From NCBI GenBank assembly GCA_027531145.1, contig JAPZRF010000006.1:62001-126000 (forward strand): a stretch of 64,000 nt of DNA, in the 5' to 3' direction. The notes under the pieces are model-generated. The model was not told the DNA's origin and ran no database searches. It saw only the letters and a list, made by a program, of their open reading frames with translations. This stretch comes from Brevundimonas sp. (lineage in GTDB: Bacteria; Pseudomonadota; Alphaproteobacteria; Caulobacterales; Caulobacteraceae). Below, piece by piece: positions 14,839-23,717 of this stretch. Both the position numbers and the translations under genes were made by a program. The first letter of the stretch is position 1. Every line of letters starts with the position of its first letter.

Positions 14839-16235
14839 TCCGCCCCGGCGGCGAGCGCGGCTTCGTCACGGTCGACGGCCGTCGCGTCCTGATCCGTCGT
14901 TACGGACGCGGCCCTGCGGTCTTTGTGATCCACGGCTCGCCCCAGTCCTCGCGCGCCGTCGAGGCCGTGTGTCAGACCCTCGCCGCACGCGGCCTGACCG
15001 CCATCGCCCCGGACACGCCGGGGGCCGGAGCTTCGGATCCCCTGCCCCTTGCAGACCCCGACAGCGCCGACTTCGCCGCCGCCCTGCACCGCCTGACCGG
15101 GACGCTGGGCCTTTCCCGTGTTGGCCTTTACGGCTTCCACACCGGAGCCGCGACCGCCGCAACTTTTGCGGCCCTGTTCCCTCAGAACACCGCCGCTCTT
15201 GTCTGTGACGGCCTGCCCGCATGGACCGAAACCGAACGCGCCCGCTTTCTTGCGGACTATCTGACGCCGTTCGAACCCAGGTGGGACGGCTCCCACATGG
15301 CCTGGCTGTGGGCGCGGATGGAGGCTCAGACCGTCTTCTTCCCCTGGCACTCGACCGCCCCTGCAGAGCGCATGTCGATGGCCGTCTCCAGCCCGGAGCA
15401 AATCCACGCCAACGCTATGGACCTCCTGGCCGCGGGCGATGGCTATCGCCCGGTCTATCGCGCCGCCTTTACGTTCCGGGCCGAGGCCGTTGTTGATCGC
15501 CTGCCGTCCACCGCCCTCGTCGCATGCGCCGCCTCCGACGTCCTCGCCGCCCACCTTGACCGCCCGGCACTCGCTGGTCGTGGCCTGATCCTGCCGGACA
15601 TTCCGAACCTTCACGCCGCCGCCGCCGACCACCTCGCAGCCCATCCTGGTGAGCCGGCTCCCGATCACCTTGCGGGCGGTTTCCTCGCGCTCGGCGACGA
15701 CCGCCTCGCGATCCACCGCCTCTCGGAAGGGCCCGGCTGCCCGCTCGTGATGCTCCACGACGCCGGCGGTTCAGCCGCAGATCTGACAGCGCCGACCGAC
15801 CGCCCCGTCATCGCGCTGGATCTCCCTGGCCACGGACTTTCCGCAGAGGGCTGGCACGGTCCCGTTGACTGGCCCTGGACCGTCCGCACCGCGCTGAACG
15901 CCTTGAACCTTTCTGACGCCGAGGTCTCCGGCGTGGGCGCTGGCTCTGTGCTCGCGTCGGCCCTGTCCGGCGCAGAGCCCATGCCCTGCCGTGTCCTCGG
16001 CGTCCCAAATCCCCCGCCAAAGCTGTCGCCCGAATGGGACGGCGCCCACCTGATCCGCGCCTTCCGCATCGCCTCATGGGAGCAGCTGTTCGATCCGTGG
16101 TACCGCCGCGACCCTGCTCATCGCATCCACCGTCCGTCACACTTGAGCGCCGCCCATGCCCGCGCCGTCAGTCTGCTCCTGGCCCAACAGAGATGGTCAG
16201 ATCTGGAGACATGGGCGGCTCAAAACGCGCCCTGA
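14835..16235 (+). CDS. Tandem alpha/beta-hydrolase-fold protein with degenerate nucleophile sites
   Basis: Starts at GTG 14835 overlapping the MDR stop (GTGA), giving 466 aa; the longer track ORF overlaps the MDR gene and is rejected. Domain 1 (about 1-275): 'AVFVIHGSPQSSRAVEAVCQ', 'TAIAPDTPGAGASDPLP', 'GLYGFHTGAATAATFAALFP'. Domain 2 (about 285-466): 'PLVMLHDAGGSAADL', 'VIALDLPGHGLSAEGWHG', 'AEVSGVGAGSVLASALSG'. The nucleophile elbows are G-F-H-T-G and G-V-G-A-G, so His and Gly occupy the place of the usual Ser. Either it uses non-serine chemistry, as the HtGA-type homologues I recall may do, or one domain only binds ligand. Last gene of the site-2 rightward unit. Confidence 0.85.
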   Translation: MIRPGGERGFVTVDGRRVLIRRYGRGPAVFVIHGSPQSSRAVEAVCQTLAARGLTAIAPDTPGAGASDPLPLADPDSADFAAALHRLTGTLGLSRVGLYGFHTGAATAATFAALFPQNTAALVCDGLPAWTETERARFLADYLTPFEPRWDGSHMAWLWARMEAQTVFFPWHSTAPAERMSMAVSSPEQIHANAMDLLAAGDGYRPVYRAAFTFRAEAVVDRLPSTALVACAASDVLAAHLDRPALAGRGLILPDIPNLHAAAADHLAAHPGEPAPDHLAGGFLALGDDRLAIHRLSEGPGCPLVMLHDAGGSAADLTAPTDRPVIALDLPGHGLSAEGWHGPVDWPWTVRTALNALNLSDAEVSGVGAGSVLASALSGAEPMPCRVLGVPNPPPKLSPEWDGAHLIRAFRIASWEQLFDPWYRRDPAHRIHRPSHLSAAHARAVSLLLAQQRWSDLETWAAQNAP

Positions 16236-16348
16236 CGGCGACACGACCGGTGTTGAAGTCTCGATGCAAAGGGTTGCCTGATGTCGAAGTCGGGCGGCTC
16301 AATCCGGACGACGAGGTGGACCCAGCGGACAGTGTCCTTCAGCGGGTC

Positions 16349-17656
16349 TCAGGCCGCCGGGTCCGCCGTTCGCTCCGCTGCAGCCAGGCTCTCGGTCCGA
16401 TCCCCACTGAAATTGCGGTACTTGCCCATCAAGAGCAGCAGCGCCGCTCCCGCAACCAGCCCCACGGCCGAGTACAGCAGAATCGTCTCATAGCTGCCGG
16501 TCCGATCGAAGTACTGGCCGAAGATCACCGGCCCGATGCCGGCTCCCAGCGCGAAGAATCCGTACAGCGCGCCATAGATGCCGCCATAGCTCTTCAGCCC
16601 GAAGTAGCGCGCCACCATGAAGGCCATCAGATCGTATTCCACACCCGCCGCGAACCCGATCAGTACGATTGACAGGCCCGCGACAAGCGGATCGGTTGTT
16701 CCGGCAGCCAGGAGCCAACAGGCCACGGCGGGCGCGCTCAGCAGCACAAAGGCCACACCTGGTGCCCAGAAGCGGTCGATCAGCCAGCCACCCAAGAGCC
16801 GACCTCCGATCACCGACAGACCGATAAGCGAGGCGAGCGTCACTATATCCCCGGCTTCGAAGCCATTGGAGCGCAAGATGTTCTCGATGTTCGGGATCGG
16901 TCCCCCGACCGCGAAGCTGATCGGCACGAAGGCGACCGCCAGGATCCAGAAACGCCAGTCACGCAGAGCCTCGCCGAAGCTCTTGCCCGGCGTCACGGCC
17001 TTGCGCTCCGCATCCGCCGCGCGCCGCTCAGCCGCCGTGACGGTCCTGCCGCCCACGTCGTGGAAGAAGATGAAGGCGATCGGCAGGGCGATCAGAAGCG
17101 GCAGGGCCGCCACACCAAGGTAGGCGATCCGCCAGCCGAACTCTTCCACCAGCCAGGCCGTGTAGGGCTTGCAGGCGAAGCCAAACAGGCCGGTGCCCAC
17201 CAGCGACAGTCCGAGCGCCAACCCCTTGTGCACCTCGAACCGGTTGTTCACCGCCCGCGTCCAGGTCACCGGCAGAGTGCCCGCGCCAACTAGCGCCATG
17301 ACACCCCAGGTCACGTAAAAGAGCATGATGTTACCGTTGCTCGCCGCGAACCCCGCGAAAGCCAGGCCGAACAGCAGCAGCGACCACAGAGCCACCGTCC
17401 GTACCCCGATCCGGTCCGCCAGCAGCCCCACCAGGGGGCTCGCTAACAGCACGGCGAACGTCATGATCGGTAGCCCACCCAGGATCTCGGCGAAGCCCCA
17501 GCCAAACTCTCTGGCCAGCTCCGGGGCCAGGATGCCAATAGTGTAAAACGGCAACGGCGACAGACCGAGCCCGATGCCAAGCATGGCGGACACCACGACG
17601 GGCCAGCCCAGCTTGAACTCACCATATCCGGCCTTCGCCCCAGACTGTCCTTGCAT
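16349..17656 (-). CDS. MFS transporter
   Basis: 435 aa from the ATG at 17656. The track's longer ORF adds an Arg-rich, non-membrane stretch that crosses operator site 3 and the divergent gene, so I reject it. Twelve membrane segments are visible, with the loop 2-3 signature 'SPLVGLLADRIGVRTVALWS' and the repeat 'GGRLLGGWLIDRFWAPGVAF'. It resembles the oxalate/formate-antiporter-like carboxylate MFS group. It faces the YciI gene across site 3, where TATAAT lies on its coding strand. Likely uptake permease for the substrate of the regulon. Confidence 0.9.
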   Translation of the reverse strand: MQGQSGAKAGYGEFKLGWPVVVSAMLGIGLGLSPLPFYTIGILAPELAREFGWGFAEILGGLPIMTFAVLLASPLVGLLADRIGVRTVALWSLLLFGLAFAGFAASNGNIMLFYVTWGVMALVGAGTLPVTWTRAVNNRFEVHKGLALGLSLVGTGLFGFACKPYTAWLVEEFGWRIAYLGVAALPLLIALPIAFIFFHDVGGRTVTAAERRAADAERKAVTPGKSFGEALRDWRFWILAVAFVPISFAVGGPIPNIENILRSNGFEAGDIVTLASLIGLSVIGGRLLGGWLIDRFWAPGVAFVLLSAPAVACWLLAAGTTDPLVAGLSIVLIGFAAGVEYDLMAFMVARYFGLKSYGGIYGALYGFFALGAGIGPVIFGQYFDRTGSYETILLYSAVGLVAGAALLLLMGKYRNFSGDRTESLAAAERTADPAA

Positions 17657-17669
17657 GCCGGTCCCGATC

Positions 17670-17693
17670 AGTTGGTATACAATTATACCATTT
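17670..17693. promoter_or_regulatory. Operator site 3 of the shared dyad family, with a TATAAT box
   Basis: Left arm AGTTGGTATA, spacer CAAT, right arm TATACCATTT. The right arm matches site 2 exactly and the left arm differs from consensus at two outer bases. On the minus strand, TATAAT at 17682-17687 is a good -10 for the MFS gene. The ATG of the rightward YciI gene is only 4 bp away, so that transcript would be leaderless or start further down. Confidence 0.75.
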
Positions 17694-17697
17694 GCAG

Positions 17698-18117
17698 ATG
17701 GATTCCCGACCGATGCAAGAGCCGACCGCCGCGACGCTGTCTGACGCCCCACCTTGTGTCGCGAGGGACGAGACTCGGCTGTTCCTGTTTGTCTGCAAGG
17801 ACAGCCCGATCGGCCCTGATGGTCGGGTCGAGCACCTGGAGGGCCACCTCGCCCACGTTGAGGCGAACTGGCGTCGCTACGTTGTGGCCGGCCCCATGCG
17901 GCGACCCGGCGAGACCGCGTTCTGCGGTTCCTGCTTCCTCGTTCGCGCAAAGGATGCCGATGAGGCCTGGAGCGTCGTGCACGGTGACCCCTACATAACC
18001 TCCGGCCTCTACGCCAACATCGAACTGACCGAGATTACACCGTCGATCGGCCTGTGGGTCGGCGGAAAAATCTGGGCCGACGCAGCCGCGATCGCCCATC
18101 GGGCAAAGGGCGGCTGA
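17698..18117 (+). CDS. YciI-like protein
   Basis: Up to 139 aa. Core: 'LFLFVCKDSPIGPDGRVEHL', 'GHLAHVEANWRRYVVAGPMR', 'FCGSCFLVRAKDADEAWSVV', 'DPYITSGLYANIELTEI'. It is the ferredoxin-like YCII fold, whose 'His-Asp'-type pocket suggests muconolactone-isomerase-like or dehalogenase-like chemistry. The start is uncertain: ATG 17698 touches the operator, ATG 17713 ('MQEPTAAT') gives 134 aa, and neither has a clear ribosome-binding site. Divergent from the MFS transporter and last member of the dyad-controlled group before an IS relic. Confidence 0.82.
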   Translation: MDSRPMQEPTAATLSDAPPCVARDETRLFLFVCKDSPIGPDGRVEHLEGHLAHVEANWRRYVVAGPMRRPGETAFCGSCFLVRAKDADEAWSVVHGDPYITSGLYANIELTEITPSIGLWVGGKIWADAAAIAHRAKGG

Positions 18118-18178
18118 GCGGGCTTCGTCAACCCAAACTTATTGCCGGTCCCCAACCGGGCACCTGGGGTCGCCGGCA

Positions 18179-18790
18179 TGGCCAGCTCCACCAACCCTTT
18201 CCTTTGCCTCAACGGCTCGCCGGAGATGATCCGGACGGCGGTGATGATGTACGTGCAACTTCCCTAACGCTGCGGCACGTGGACGACCTGCTGGCCGGGC
18301 TGAGGATCGACATCTGCCACGAGACCGTGCGGCCCCGTTGGAACCGGTTCGGCCCTATGTTCGCCGCCGAGATCCACGGGAATCGAGCCCGACGGATGCG
18401 ATCCTTCACCCACTGTCGGTGGCACCTCGACGAGGTCAGCGTGAGAATCAACGGCGAGATGCACGACCTCTGGCGCTGTCATTCACGAAGACGAGATGCT
18501 GGACTCCCTTGCCGGCATGACCACGGAGAAGACTGCAGGCCGCACCTTCATGAAGAAGCTGATGAAGGGCCAAGGCCGAGCCAAGGCGATCACGGCCGAC
18601 GGTATGCGCTCCTGCCACGCCACCATGAAGCACCCCGGCAACACCGCCAGACGGGAGGTCGGCCACTACGCCAGCCGGCGCACGCCGCGCGAGTGGGACG
18701 AGGGATCGGAGCTTTTCAGCCCTCGGGGGCCGTCTTCATCTTGCCGGGACCGGGACGGCGGGCAGCCGGAGAGGGTTCATGGAGGGGGCG
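18179..18790 (+). pseudogene. IS6-family transposase relic, frameshifted
   Basis: Pieces of one IS6/IS26-type transposase appear in successive frames: 'MASSTNPFLCLNGSPEMIRT' with 'AVMMYVQLP', then 'LRHVDDLLAGLRIDICHETV' and 'CRWHLDEVSVRINGEMHDLW', then 'AGRTFMKKLMKGQGRAKAI'. Frame changes fall near 18245 and 18480, and the C-terminus decays after 'MKHPGNTARREVGHYA'. The catalytic D-D-E set is therefore not translatable as one protein. No intact terminal repeats were found. It separates the dyad-controlled cluster from the RND operon and marks past insertion. Confidence 0.8.
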
Positions 18791-18871
18791 ATCCTCTCGG
18801 GCCTGCGGGCTGCGGGGGAAGAACGGAGGTCGACATGGTCGATATCCGCGCGAAGATCTGGATCTTGACAT

Positions 18872-18891
18872 TAGTGAGCCATCGCTCATTA
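18872..18891. promoter_or_regulatory. TetR-type operator over the tetR/RND promoter
   Basis: TAGTGAGC, spacer CATC, GCTCATTA: an inverted repeat with 7 of 8 arm positions paired. It lies between TTGACA (18865-18870) and a weak TTATAT, inside the promoter of the TetR gene, which starts 4 bp later. The position suggests autorepression. Confidence 0.6.
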
Positions 18892-18895
18892 TATC

Positions 18896-19540
18896 ATGAT
18901 GGTATCCACTGCACCCAGAAGTCCGGCTTCAGGCCGACCCGCCAATCCGGAGGCGCGCGCCCAGCGTCGGGAAAACATTCTGGCGGGTGCCTTCAGATGT
19001 TTCGTTCGCAAGGGCTTCCACGCCGCCACGACCGCCGAGATCAGCGCCGAGGCCGGCGTCAGCGTGGCGAATCTCTATCAGTACTTCCCCTCCAAGGATG
19101 ATCTCATCAAGGCGCTCGTCCAGGCCGATCTGGCGATCGACCTTGAGCTTGTCCGGATGGTCGATGCTGCGGATACCTTGGCTGAGGGGCTGGAGCACAC
19201 GACCCGCATGCTCGTCACCGACCCGGATCTACTGTCCGGCGTCCGCCTGCGTCTCGAGATCCTTGCAGAAGCGGGCCGGAACCCGGTCATCGCGGAAGAA
19301 GTGCGTCGAGCGGCGGCGCAGATGGTCGACGCCATCGTGCAACTGATCGTCCGTCGGCAACGCGCAGGCGAGGTTCGGAACGATGTCTCTCCGGAAACCG
19401 CGGCCGAGCTCATCCTGTCCATGTACGACGGCCTCGCCAGCCGCCTCGCCTTTGGAGGCGGCGACCCCGCAGTCCTGGCTCGGGCTGCAGACCAGATGAT
19501 CCTGACCAGTTTCGGTGTTGGCCGCTCCCCCCCCACCTGA
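18896..19540 (+). CDS. TetR-family repressor, local regulator of the RND efflux operon
   Basis: 214 aa. HTH: 'AQRRENILAGAFRCFVRKGF' then 'HAATTAEISAEAGVSVANLY' and 'QYFPSKDDLIKALVQADL', a standard TetR N-terminus. The C-terminal ligand domain is helical and of normal size. Two consecutive ATGs (18896, 18899) begin the frame, with a promoter and dyad directly upstream, so a leaderless mRNA is possible, as is common in Caulobacterales. It is followed at 36 bp by the adaptor gene, so it probably represses its own operon. Inducer unknown. Confidence 0.9.
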   Translation: MMVSTAPRSPASGRPANPEARAQRRENILAGAFRCFVRKGFHAATTAEISAEAGVSVANLYQYFPSKDDLIKALVQADLAIDLELVRMVDAADTLAEGLEHTTRMLVTDPDLLSGVRLRLEILAEAGRNPVIAEEVRRAAAQMVDAIVQLIVRRQRAGEVRNDVSPETAAELILSMYDGLASRLAFGGGDPAVLARAADQMILTSFGVGRSPPT

Positions 19541-19576
19541 CTTCTCAATCAACCTCCCTCTCCGCATGAGCATAAT

Positions 19577-20638
19577 ATGAGCAAGTCCTCCCTTATCACT
19601 GTTTTGTGTGCCGCGGCGCTTCTGCAAGCCTGCGGCAGCAGCCCCTCCGCATCCGTCGACGGCGATCCGGCCAAAACTGCTCTGGTCAGCGAGGTGCAGG
19701 ACAGCGCTGGTGCCGAAGCCATAGCCCTTGGGAAGGTCCGGGCATCCCGCCTCGCGGTCGTCAGCTCCGAGCAGGGGGGGCGTATCATCGAGCTGCTCGC
19801 CAATGTCGGGGACCGCGTCTCGGCCGGCCAGACTCTGGCGCGACTGGACCCCACTCCCGCACGCCTCAGGGAACAACAGGCTGGTGCCGAGCTGCAGCGC
19901 GCAGAATCCGTCGCCCAGGAGCGGCAGCGAAACGCAACCCGCCTCGCTGCCCTGCATCGCGACGGAGTCGCGACCGAGGTCGACCTTGAAGCCGCCGAAG
20001 CCGAAGCTCGCGCAGCCAAGGCCGTGCGTGACGCCGCTGCAGCCGGCCTGATGCTGGCGGAGCGCGATCTGCAGGAAACCGTGCTGCGAGCCCCGATCGC
20101 CGGCGTCATCGCAGCGCGACCGATCGACCTGTCGATGCTCGCTCCGGGGGCCGCCGCCTTCGAGATCGACGGCGAGGACGGACGCCGGATCCACGCGGTT
20201 CTGCCGACGGCGCTGGCGGACGCGCTACAGCCGGGCACACGGGTGACATTCGCCCACGGTCAGGACGTGGGGGCCGCCCGCCTGACCGGCGTCAGCGCCC
20301 GTGACAGTGGAGCCGGAGGCCGCGAAGCCGTCTTTGTGGTGACGAGCGGCTCGCCGCCCCCTGGCGGCAGTGTGGAACTGCGCCTCTCCCGGGTCCCCTC
20401 GGACGGCGTACATGTCGTCCCGCTCGCAGCCGTCCTGACCGATCGCAGAGGCCAGCAGGCCGTTCGGATGGTTGGTCCGGAGAACAAGCTTCGCGATGTC
20501 CCGGTCAGACTCCTCGCGACCCGCGGTGACATGGCCGAAGTGACGGGGCGACTTGCTCCGGGTCAGCTCGTCGTCGTCGCCGGTGCCGAGTTTCTCCAGG
20601 CCGGTACGACCGTCCGGCCGCGCGTCGCTCAGCGCTGA
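19577..20638 (+). CDS. RND efflux periplasmic adaptor (membrane fusion) lipoprotein
   Basis: 353 aa. Lipoprotein signal 'LITVLCAAALLQACGSS' with lipobox LQAC. Biotinyl-lipoyl half-motifs 'SSEQGGRIIELLANVGDRVS' and 'DLQETVLRAPIAGVIAARPI', with a coiled hairpin between them ('ATRLAALHRDGVATEVDLEA'). Beta-barrel and membrane-proximal parts follow. It links the inner-membrane pump to the outer-membrane factor encoded downstream. Part of the tetR-MFP-RND-OMF operon, 14 bp before the pump. Confidence 0.92.
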   Translation: MSKSSLITVLCAAALLQACGSSPSASVDGDPAKTALVSEVQDSAGAEAIALGKVRASRLAVVSSEQGGRIIELLANVGDRVSAGQTLARLDPTPARLREQQAGAELQRAESVAQERQRNATRLAALHRDGVATEVDLEAAEAEARAAKAVRDAAAAGLMLAERDLQETVLRAPIAGVIAARPIDLSMLAPGAAAFEIDGEDGRRIHAVLPTALADALQPGTRVTFAHGQDVGAARLTGVSARDSGAGGREAVFVVTSGSPPPGGSVELRLSRVPSDGVHVVPLAAVLTDRRGQQAVRMVGPENKLRDVPVRLLATRGDMAEVTGRLAPGQLVVVAGAEFLQAGTTVRPRVAQR

Positions 20639-20652
20639 CAGGAGGACAACCC

Positions 20653-23600
20653 ATGTCCCTCACTGCCGCCGCGCTGCGACGCAGCCGCTTCACGCTTGTC
20701 GCCGCCATCTTGCTTGTCCTCGCGGGCATCACATCGCTCCTGGACTTTCCCGCCACCGAGGAGCCCTTCATCCAGGTCCGCACAGCGACCGTCGAAGCCT
20801 ATCTGCCCGGCGCGACCAGCGAACGCACCGAGCAGCTGGTGGCCCGGCCGATCGAGGAAAAGCTGAGAGAGGTCCCCGACATCAAGACGATCGAGACCGT
20901 CGTCCGTCCCGGGGCCACCTTCATCGTCATTACGCTTCACGATGGAACCCCGGGGGATCGACTGCCGGCCATCTGGCAGCGGGTGCGGGTCAAGATGGAA
21001 GAGGCGCACGCGAGCCTTCCCGGTGGAACCAGTAACCTCATCATCAACGACGAGTTCGCCAGGGTCGCGGTTCGCAGCCTCGCCCTGACCGGAGAAGGTT
21101 ACTCTGCCGGCCAGCTGCAGGACTGGGCGCGCATCACGCGCGAGCGCCTGCAGTCCGTCGCGGGTGTGGAGCGGATCTCCCTCCACGGCGTGCGGGAAGA
21201 GCGCGTCTTCGTCGATCTCGACCCCCGCCGCATGGCGAACGCCGGCCTGTCGTTTGACGCCGTCGCCGCCCAGCTGGCCGCGCGCAACATTGTAGCCCCC
21301 GCCGGCGAGATTGACACCGGACGGCGGGTGCTGGCGCTCGAACCGACCGGCGACCTGCCGGACAGCTCAACCCTCGCCAGCGTGGCCATCACCTTGCCCG
21401 GAGGGGGTACCCTTCCCCTGAGCGCCCTCGGCAGCATCGCCCAAGGGCCCGCGGATCCGCCCCAGACTGCGGTCCTGGTCAATGGTCAACCCGCCGTCGT
21501 TCTCGGCGTGTCGATGCGCAACGGCCTCAACGTCCTGTCCTTTGCCGAGCGCGTGGACGCCCGCCTCGCCGAAGTGCGCGCAGAGCTCCCTGCCGGGATG
21601 ACGCTGACCTCTGTGACGGACCAGTCCGAGGTCGTCCGCAAGGACCTCATCAAGGTCGGCCAAACCTTCCTCGAAACCGTCGCCGTGGTGATGCTGGTCG
21701 TCGTGCTGTTCCTCGGCTGGCGCGCCGGACTCGTCACCGGGGTCATCGTGCCGCTGACGGTGCTCGGCACGCTGATGATCATGAGGGTGCTCGGGATCGA
21801 GCTTCACATGGTCTCGATCGGTGCCATCATCATTTCCCTGGGCCTCTTCGTCGACAACGGCATCGTTATTGTCGAGGACTACCAGCGCAGGCTGAGCGTG
21901 GGTGCGTCCCCGCGCGAGGCGGCTATCGAGGCGGGGCGGACGATGGCCGCGCCGCTGCTGACCTCCAGCCTCGCCATCATCCTTGCCTTCGCGCCGCTCG
22001 CCGCGGGCAACAGCGACACGGCAGAGTACATGCGCAGCCTCGCCATCGTCCTCGCGATCACGCTCATGCTTTCGCTGTTCCTGGCGCTCACGGTCACGCC
22101 GCTGATGGCCATGCAGTACGCGGGCTCCCATGACCCTTCGCACGGCAATGGAGGCTGGCTGGGCAAGATTCGCGACTGGTATGCTGGGCGCGTTCGCCTC
22201 ATCGTCGAACGGCCGCTGATCATCGGCACCAGCATGGCGGGCCTGCTTCTGGCGGCGCTGGCCCTGCTGAGCACGATTCCCCCCCAGCTGCTCTCGGCGT
22301 CCGCGAGGCCGCAACTCCAGATCCCGATCGAATTGGCACCGGGCGCCTCCACCCGCGCCACCTTGAGGCTCGCGACAGACGTGTCGGCGCTGCTCGCGGA
22401 CAAGCGAGTGTTTCCGGAGCTCGAGAACAACGCCGTCTACGTCAACGACGGGGGACCTCGCTTCATTCTGGGCCTCACCCCCCCCTTGCCGGCCCCGCAT
22501 CGCGCCTACGCTGTAGTGAACCTCGATGCGAAGGCTGATCCGGATGCAGTGGTGATGCGGCTGAGGCAGGAGCTCGGGCAACGGTTCCCCGAGGCGCGGA
22601 TCGAACCGAAGCGCTTCTCGCTGGGCGTTTCAGAAGCCGGAACCGCCGTCTTTCGTCTGGTCGGACCCGACCGTCCCGAGCTGGAACGCGCGGCAGACGA
22701 GCTCAAGCAAGCCCTCGCCGCCGTGCCGGGTGTCCTTGACGTCAGGGACGACGCTGAAGGTCGCATCGTTCGGCTGGTCGTGGACATTAACCAGCCCCGC
22801 GCCCTCGCTGCGGGCGTGTCGTCGGCAGCGGTCGCGCGTTCACTTGAGGCGGCGACCTCCGGCATGCCGGTGTCGGTGCTGCGGCAGGGTGACGTTCTCG
22901 TGCCCGTTGTCCTGAGGGGATCGGAGCCCGACCGCACCCTGAGCGAGCGCCTCGAGTCCCTTCCCGTGTTCGGCGAGACCGGCAGCGTGACCCTTGGCCA
23001 GATCGCCTCCATCCGGCTGGCGTCGCAGCCGAGCGTGCTGATGCGACGCAATGCAAGCCCCCTGATCACGGTCAGCGCCCGCCATCCCGACCTCGCGTCG
23101 CAGGAACTCGTCGACCGGGTCGGCGAGACGATCAACGCCCTTGACCTCGCTCCCGGGTACCGGCTCGAGCTGGGCGGCGAAATCGAGGAGAGTGCGACGG
23201 CCAACCAGGGCATCGAACGCTACTTTCCACTTGCCCTCCTCGGCATGGCAGGCTTGTTCCTCTGGCAATTCGGATCTCTTCGAAAAACTGCCATCATCAT
23301 GGCCTCGATCCCCTTCGTCCTGATCGGCGCATCGGCGGGTCTGAAGATCACGGGGCAGCCTTTCAGCTACACTGCCACGCTCGGCCTGCTCGCTCTTGCC
23401 GGCATCATCGTGAACAATGCGGTGTTGCTTCTGGGCCGGATCGAGGAGGAACGTCAGCCAGGCGTTCCCCTGAAGGAGGCCGTCGCCTCCGCCGCAGCGG
23501 TCCGCCTGCGCCCGATCGTCATGACCAAACTGACCTGCATCATGGGCCTGCTGCCGCTTTACCTGTTCGCCGGCGACCTTTGGCGGCCCTTGGCGGCCGC

Positions 23601-23703
23601 CATGATTGGCGGCCTCGCGCTAGGCACCCTCATCACCCTTGTCCTCATCCCCGCGCTGTACACCCTGCTGTTTCGCGAACGGCAGGCCCCGACGGCCGCT
23701 TGA
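20653..23703 (+). CDS. RND efflux pump, inner-membrane transporter (AcrB family)
   Basis: 1016 aa, the usual pump length. Seen: TM1 'TLVAAILLVLAGITSLLDFP', porter-domain 'EAYLPGATSERTEQLVARPI', and TM4 'HMVSIGAIIISLGLFVDNGI' with 'VDNGIVIVEDYQR'. In this last segment the single Asp, rather than the AcrB Asp-Asp pair, marks the group of RND pumps related to CusA-distant/NolG-like transporters. Also 'LAGIIVNNAVLLLGRIEEER' in TM11. RBS AGGAGGACAACCC precedes the ATG. It exports lipophilic or cationic compounds with the adjacent adaptor and outer-membrane factor; spectrum not predictable. Confidence 0.95.
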   Translation: MSLTAAALRRSRFTLVAAILLVLAGITSLLDFPATEEPFIQVRTATVEAYLPGATSERTEQLVARPIEEKLREVPDIKTIETVVRPGATFIVITLHDGTPGDRLPAIWQRVRVKMEEAHASLPGGTSNLIINDEFARVAVRSLALTGEGYSAGQLQDWARITRERLQSVAGVERISLHGVREERVFVDLDPRRMANAGLSFDAVAAQLAARNIVAPAGEIDTGRRVLALEPTGDLPDSSTLASVAITLPGGGTLPLSALGSIAQGPADPPQTAVLVNGQPAVVLGVSMRNGLNVLSFAERVDARLAEVRAELPAGMTLTSVTDQSEVVRKDLIKVGQTFLETVAVVMLVVVLFLGWRAGLVTGVIVPLTVLGTLMIMRVLGIELHMVSIGAIIISLGLFVDNGIVIVEDYQRRLSVGASPREAAIEAGRTMAAPLLTSSLAIILAFAPLAAGNSDTAEYMRSLAIVLAITLMLSLFLALTVTPLMAMQYAGSHDPSHGNGGWLGKIRDWYAGRVRLIVERPLIIGTSMAGLLLAALALLSTIPPQLLSASARPQLQIPIELAPGASTRATLRLATDVSALLADKRVFPELENNAVYVNDGGPRFILGLTPPLPAPHRAYAVVNLDAKADPDAVVMRLRQELGQRFPEARIEPKRFSLGVSEAGTAVFRLVGPDRPELERAADELKQALAAVPGVLDVRDDAEGRIVRLVVDINQPRALAAGVSSAAVARSLEAATSGMPVSVLRQGDVLVPVVLRGSEPDRTLSERLESLPVFGETGSVTLGQIASIRLASQPSVLMRRNASPLITVSARHPDLASQELVDRVGETINALDLAPGYRLELGGEIEESATANQGIERYFPLALLGMAGLFLWQFGSLRKTAIIMASIPFVLIGASAGLKITGQPFSYTATLGLLALAGIIVNNAVLLLGRIEEERQPGVPLKEAVASAAAVRLRPIVMTKLTCIMGLLPLYLFAGDLWRPLAAAMIGGLALGTLITLVLIPALYTLLFRERQAPTAA

Positions 23704-23717
23704 TCGAGACCGGAATC

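Noticed and set aside
16349-17950. 533-aa form of the MFS transporter in the ORF track
   Set aside because: The extra N-terminus is Arg-rich, crosses operator site 3 and overlaps the divergent YciI gene. ATG 17656 starts at a natural transporter N-terminus.
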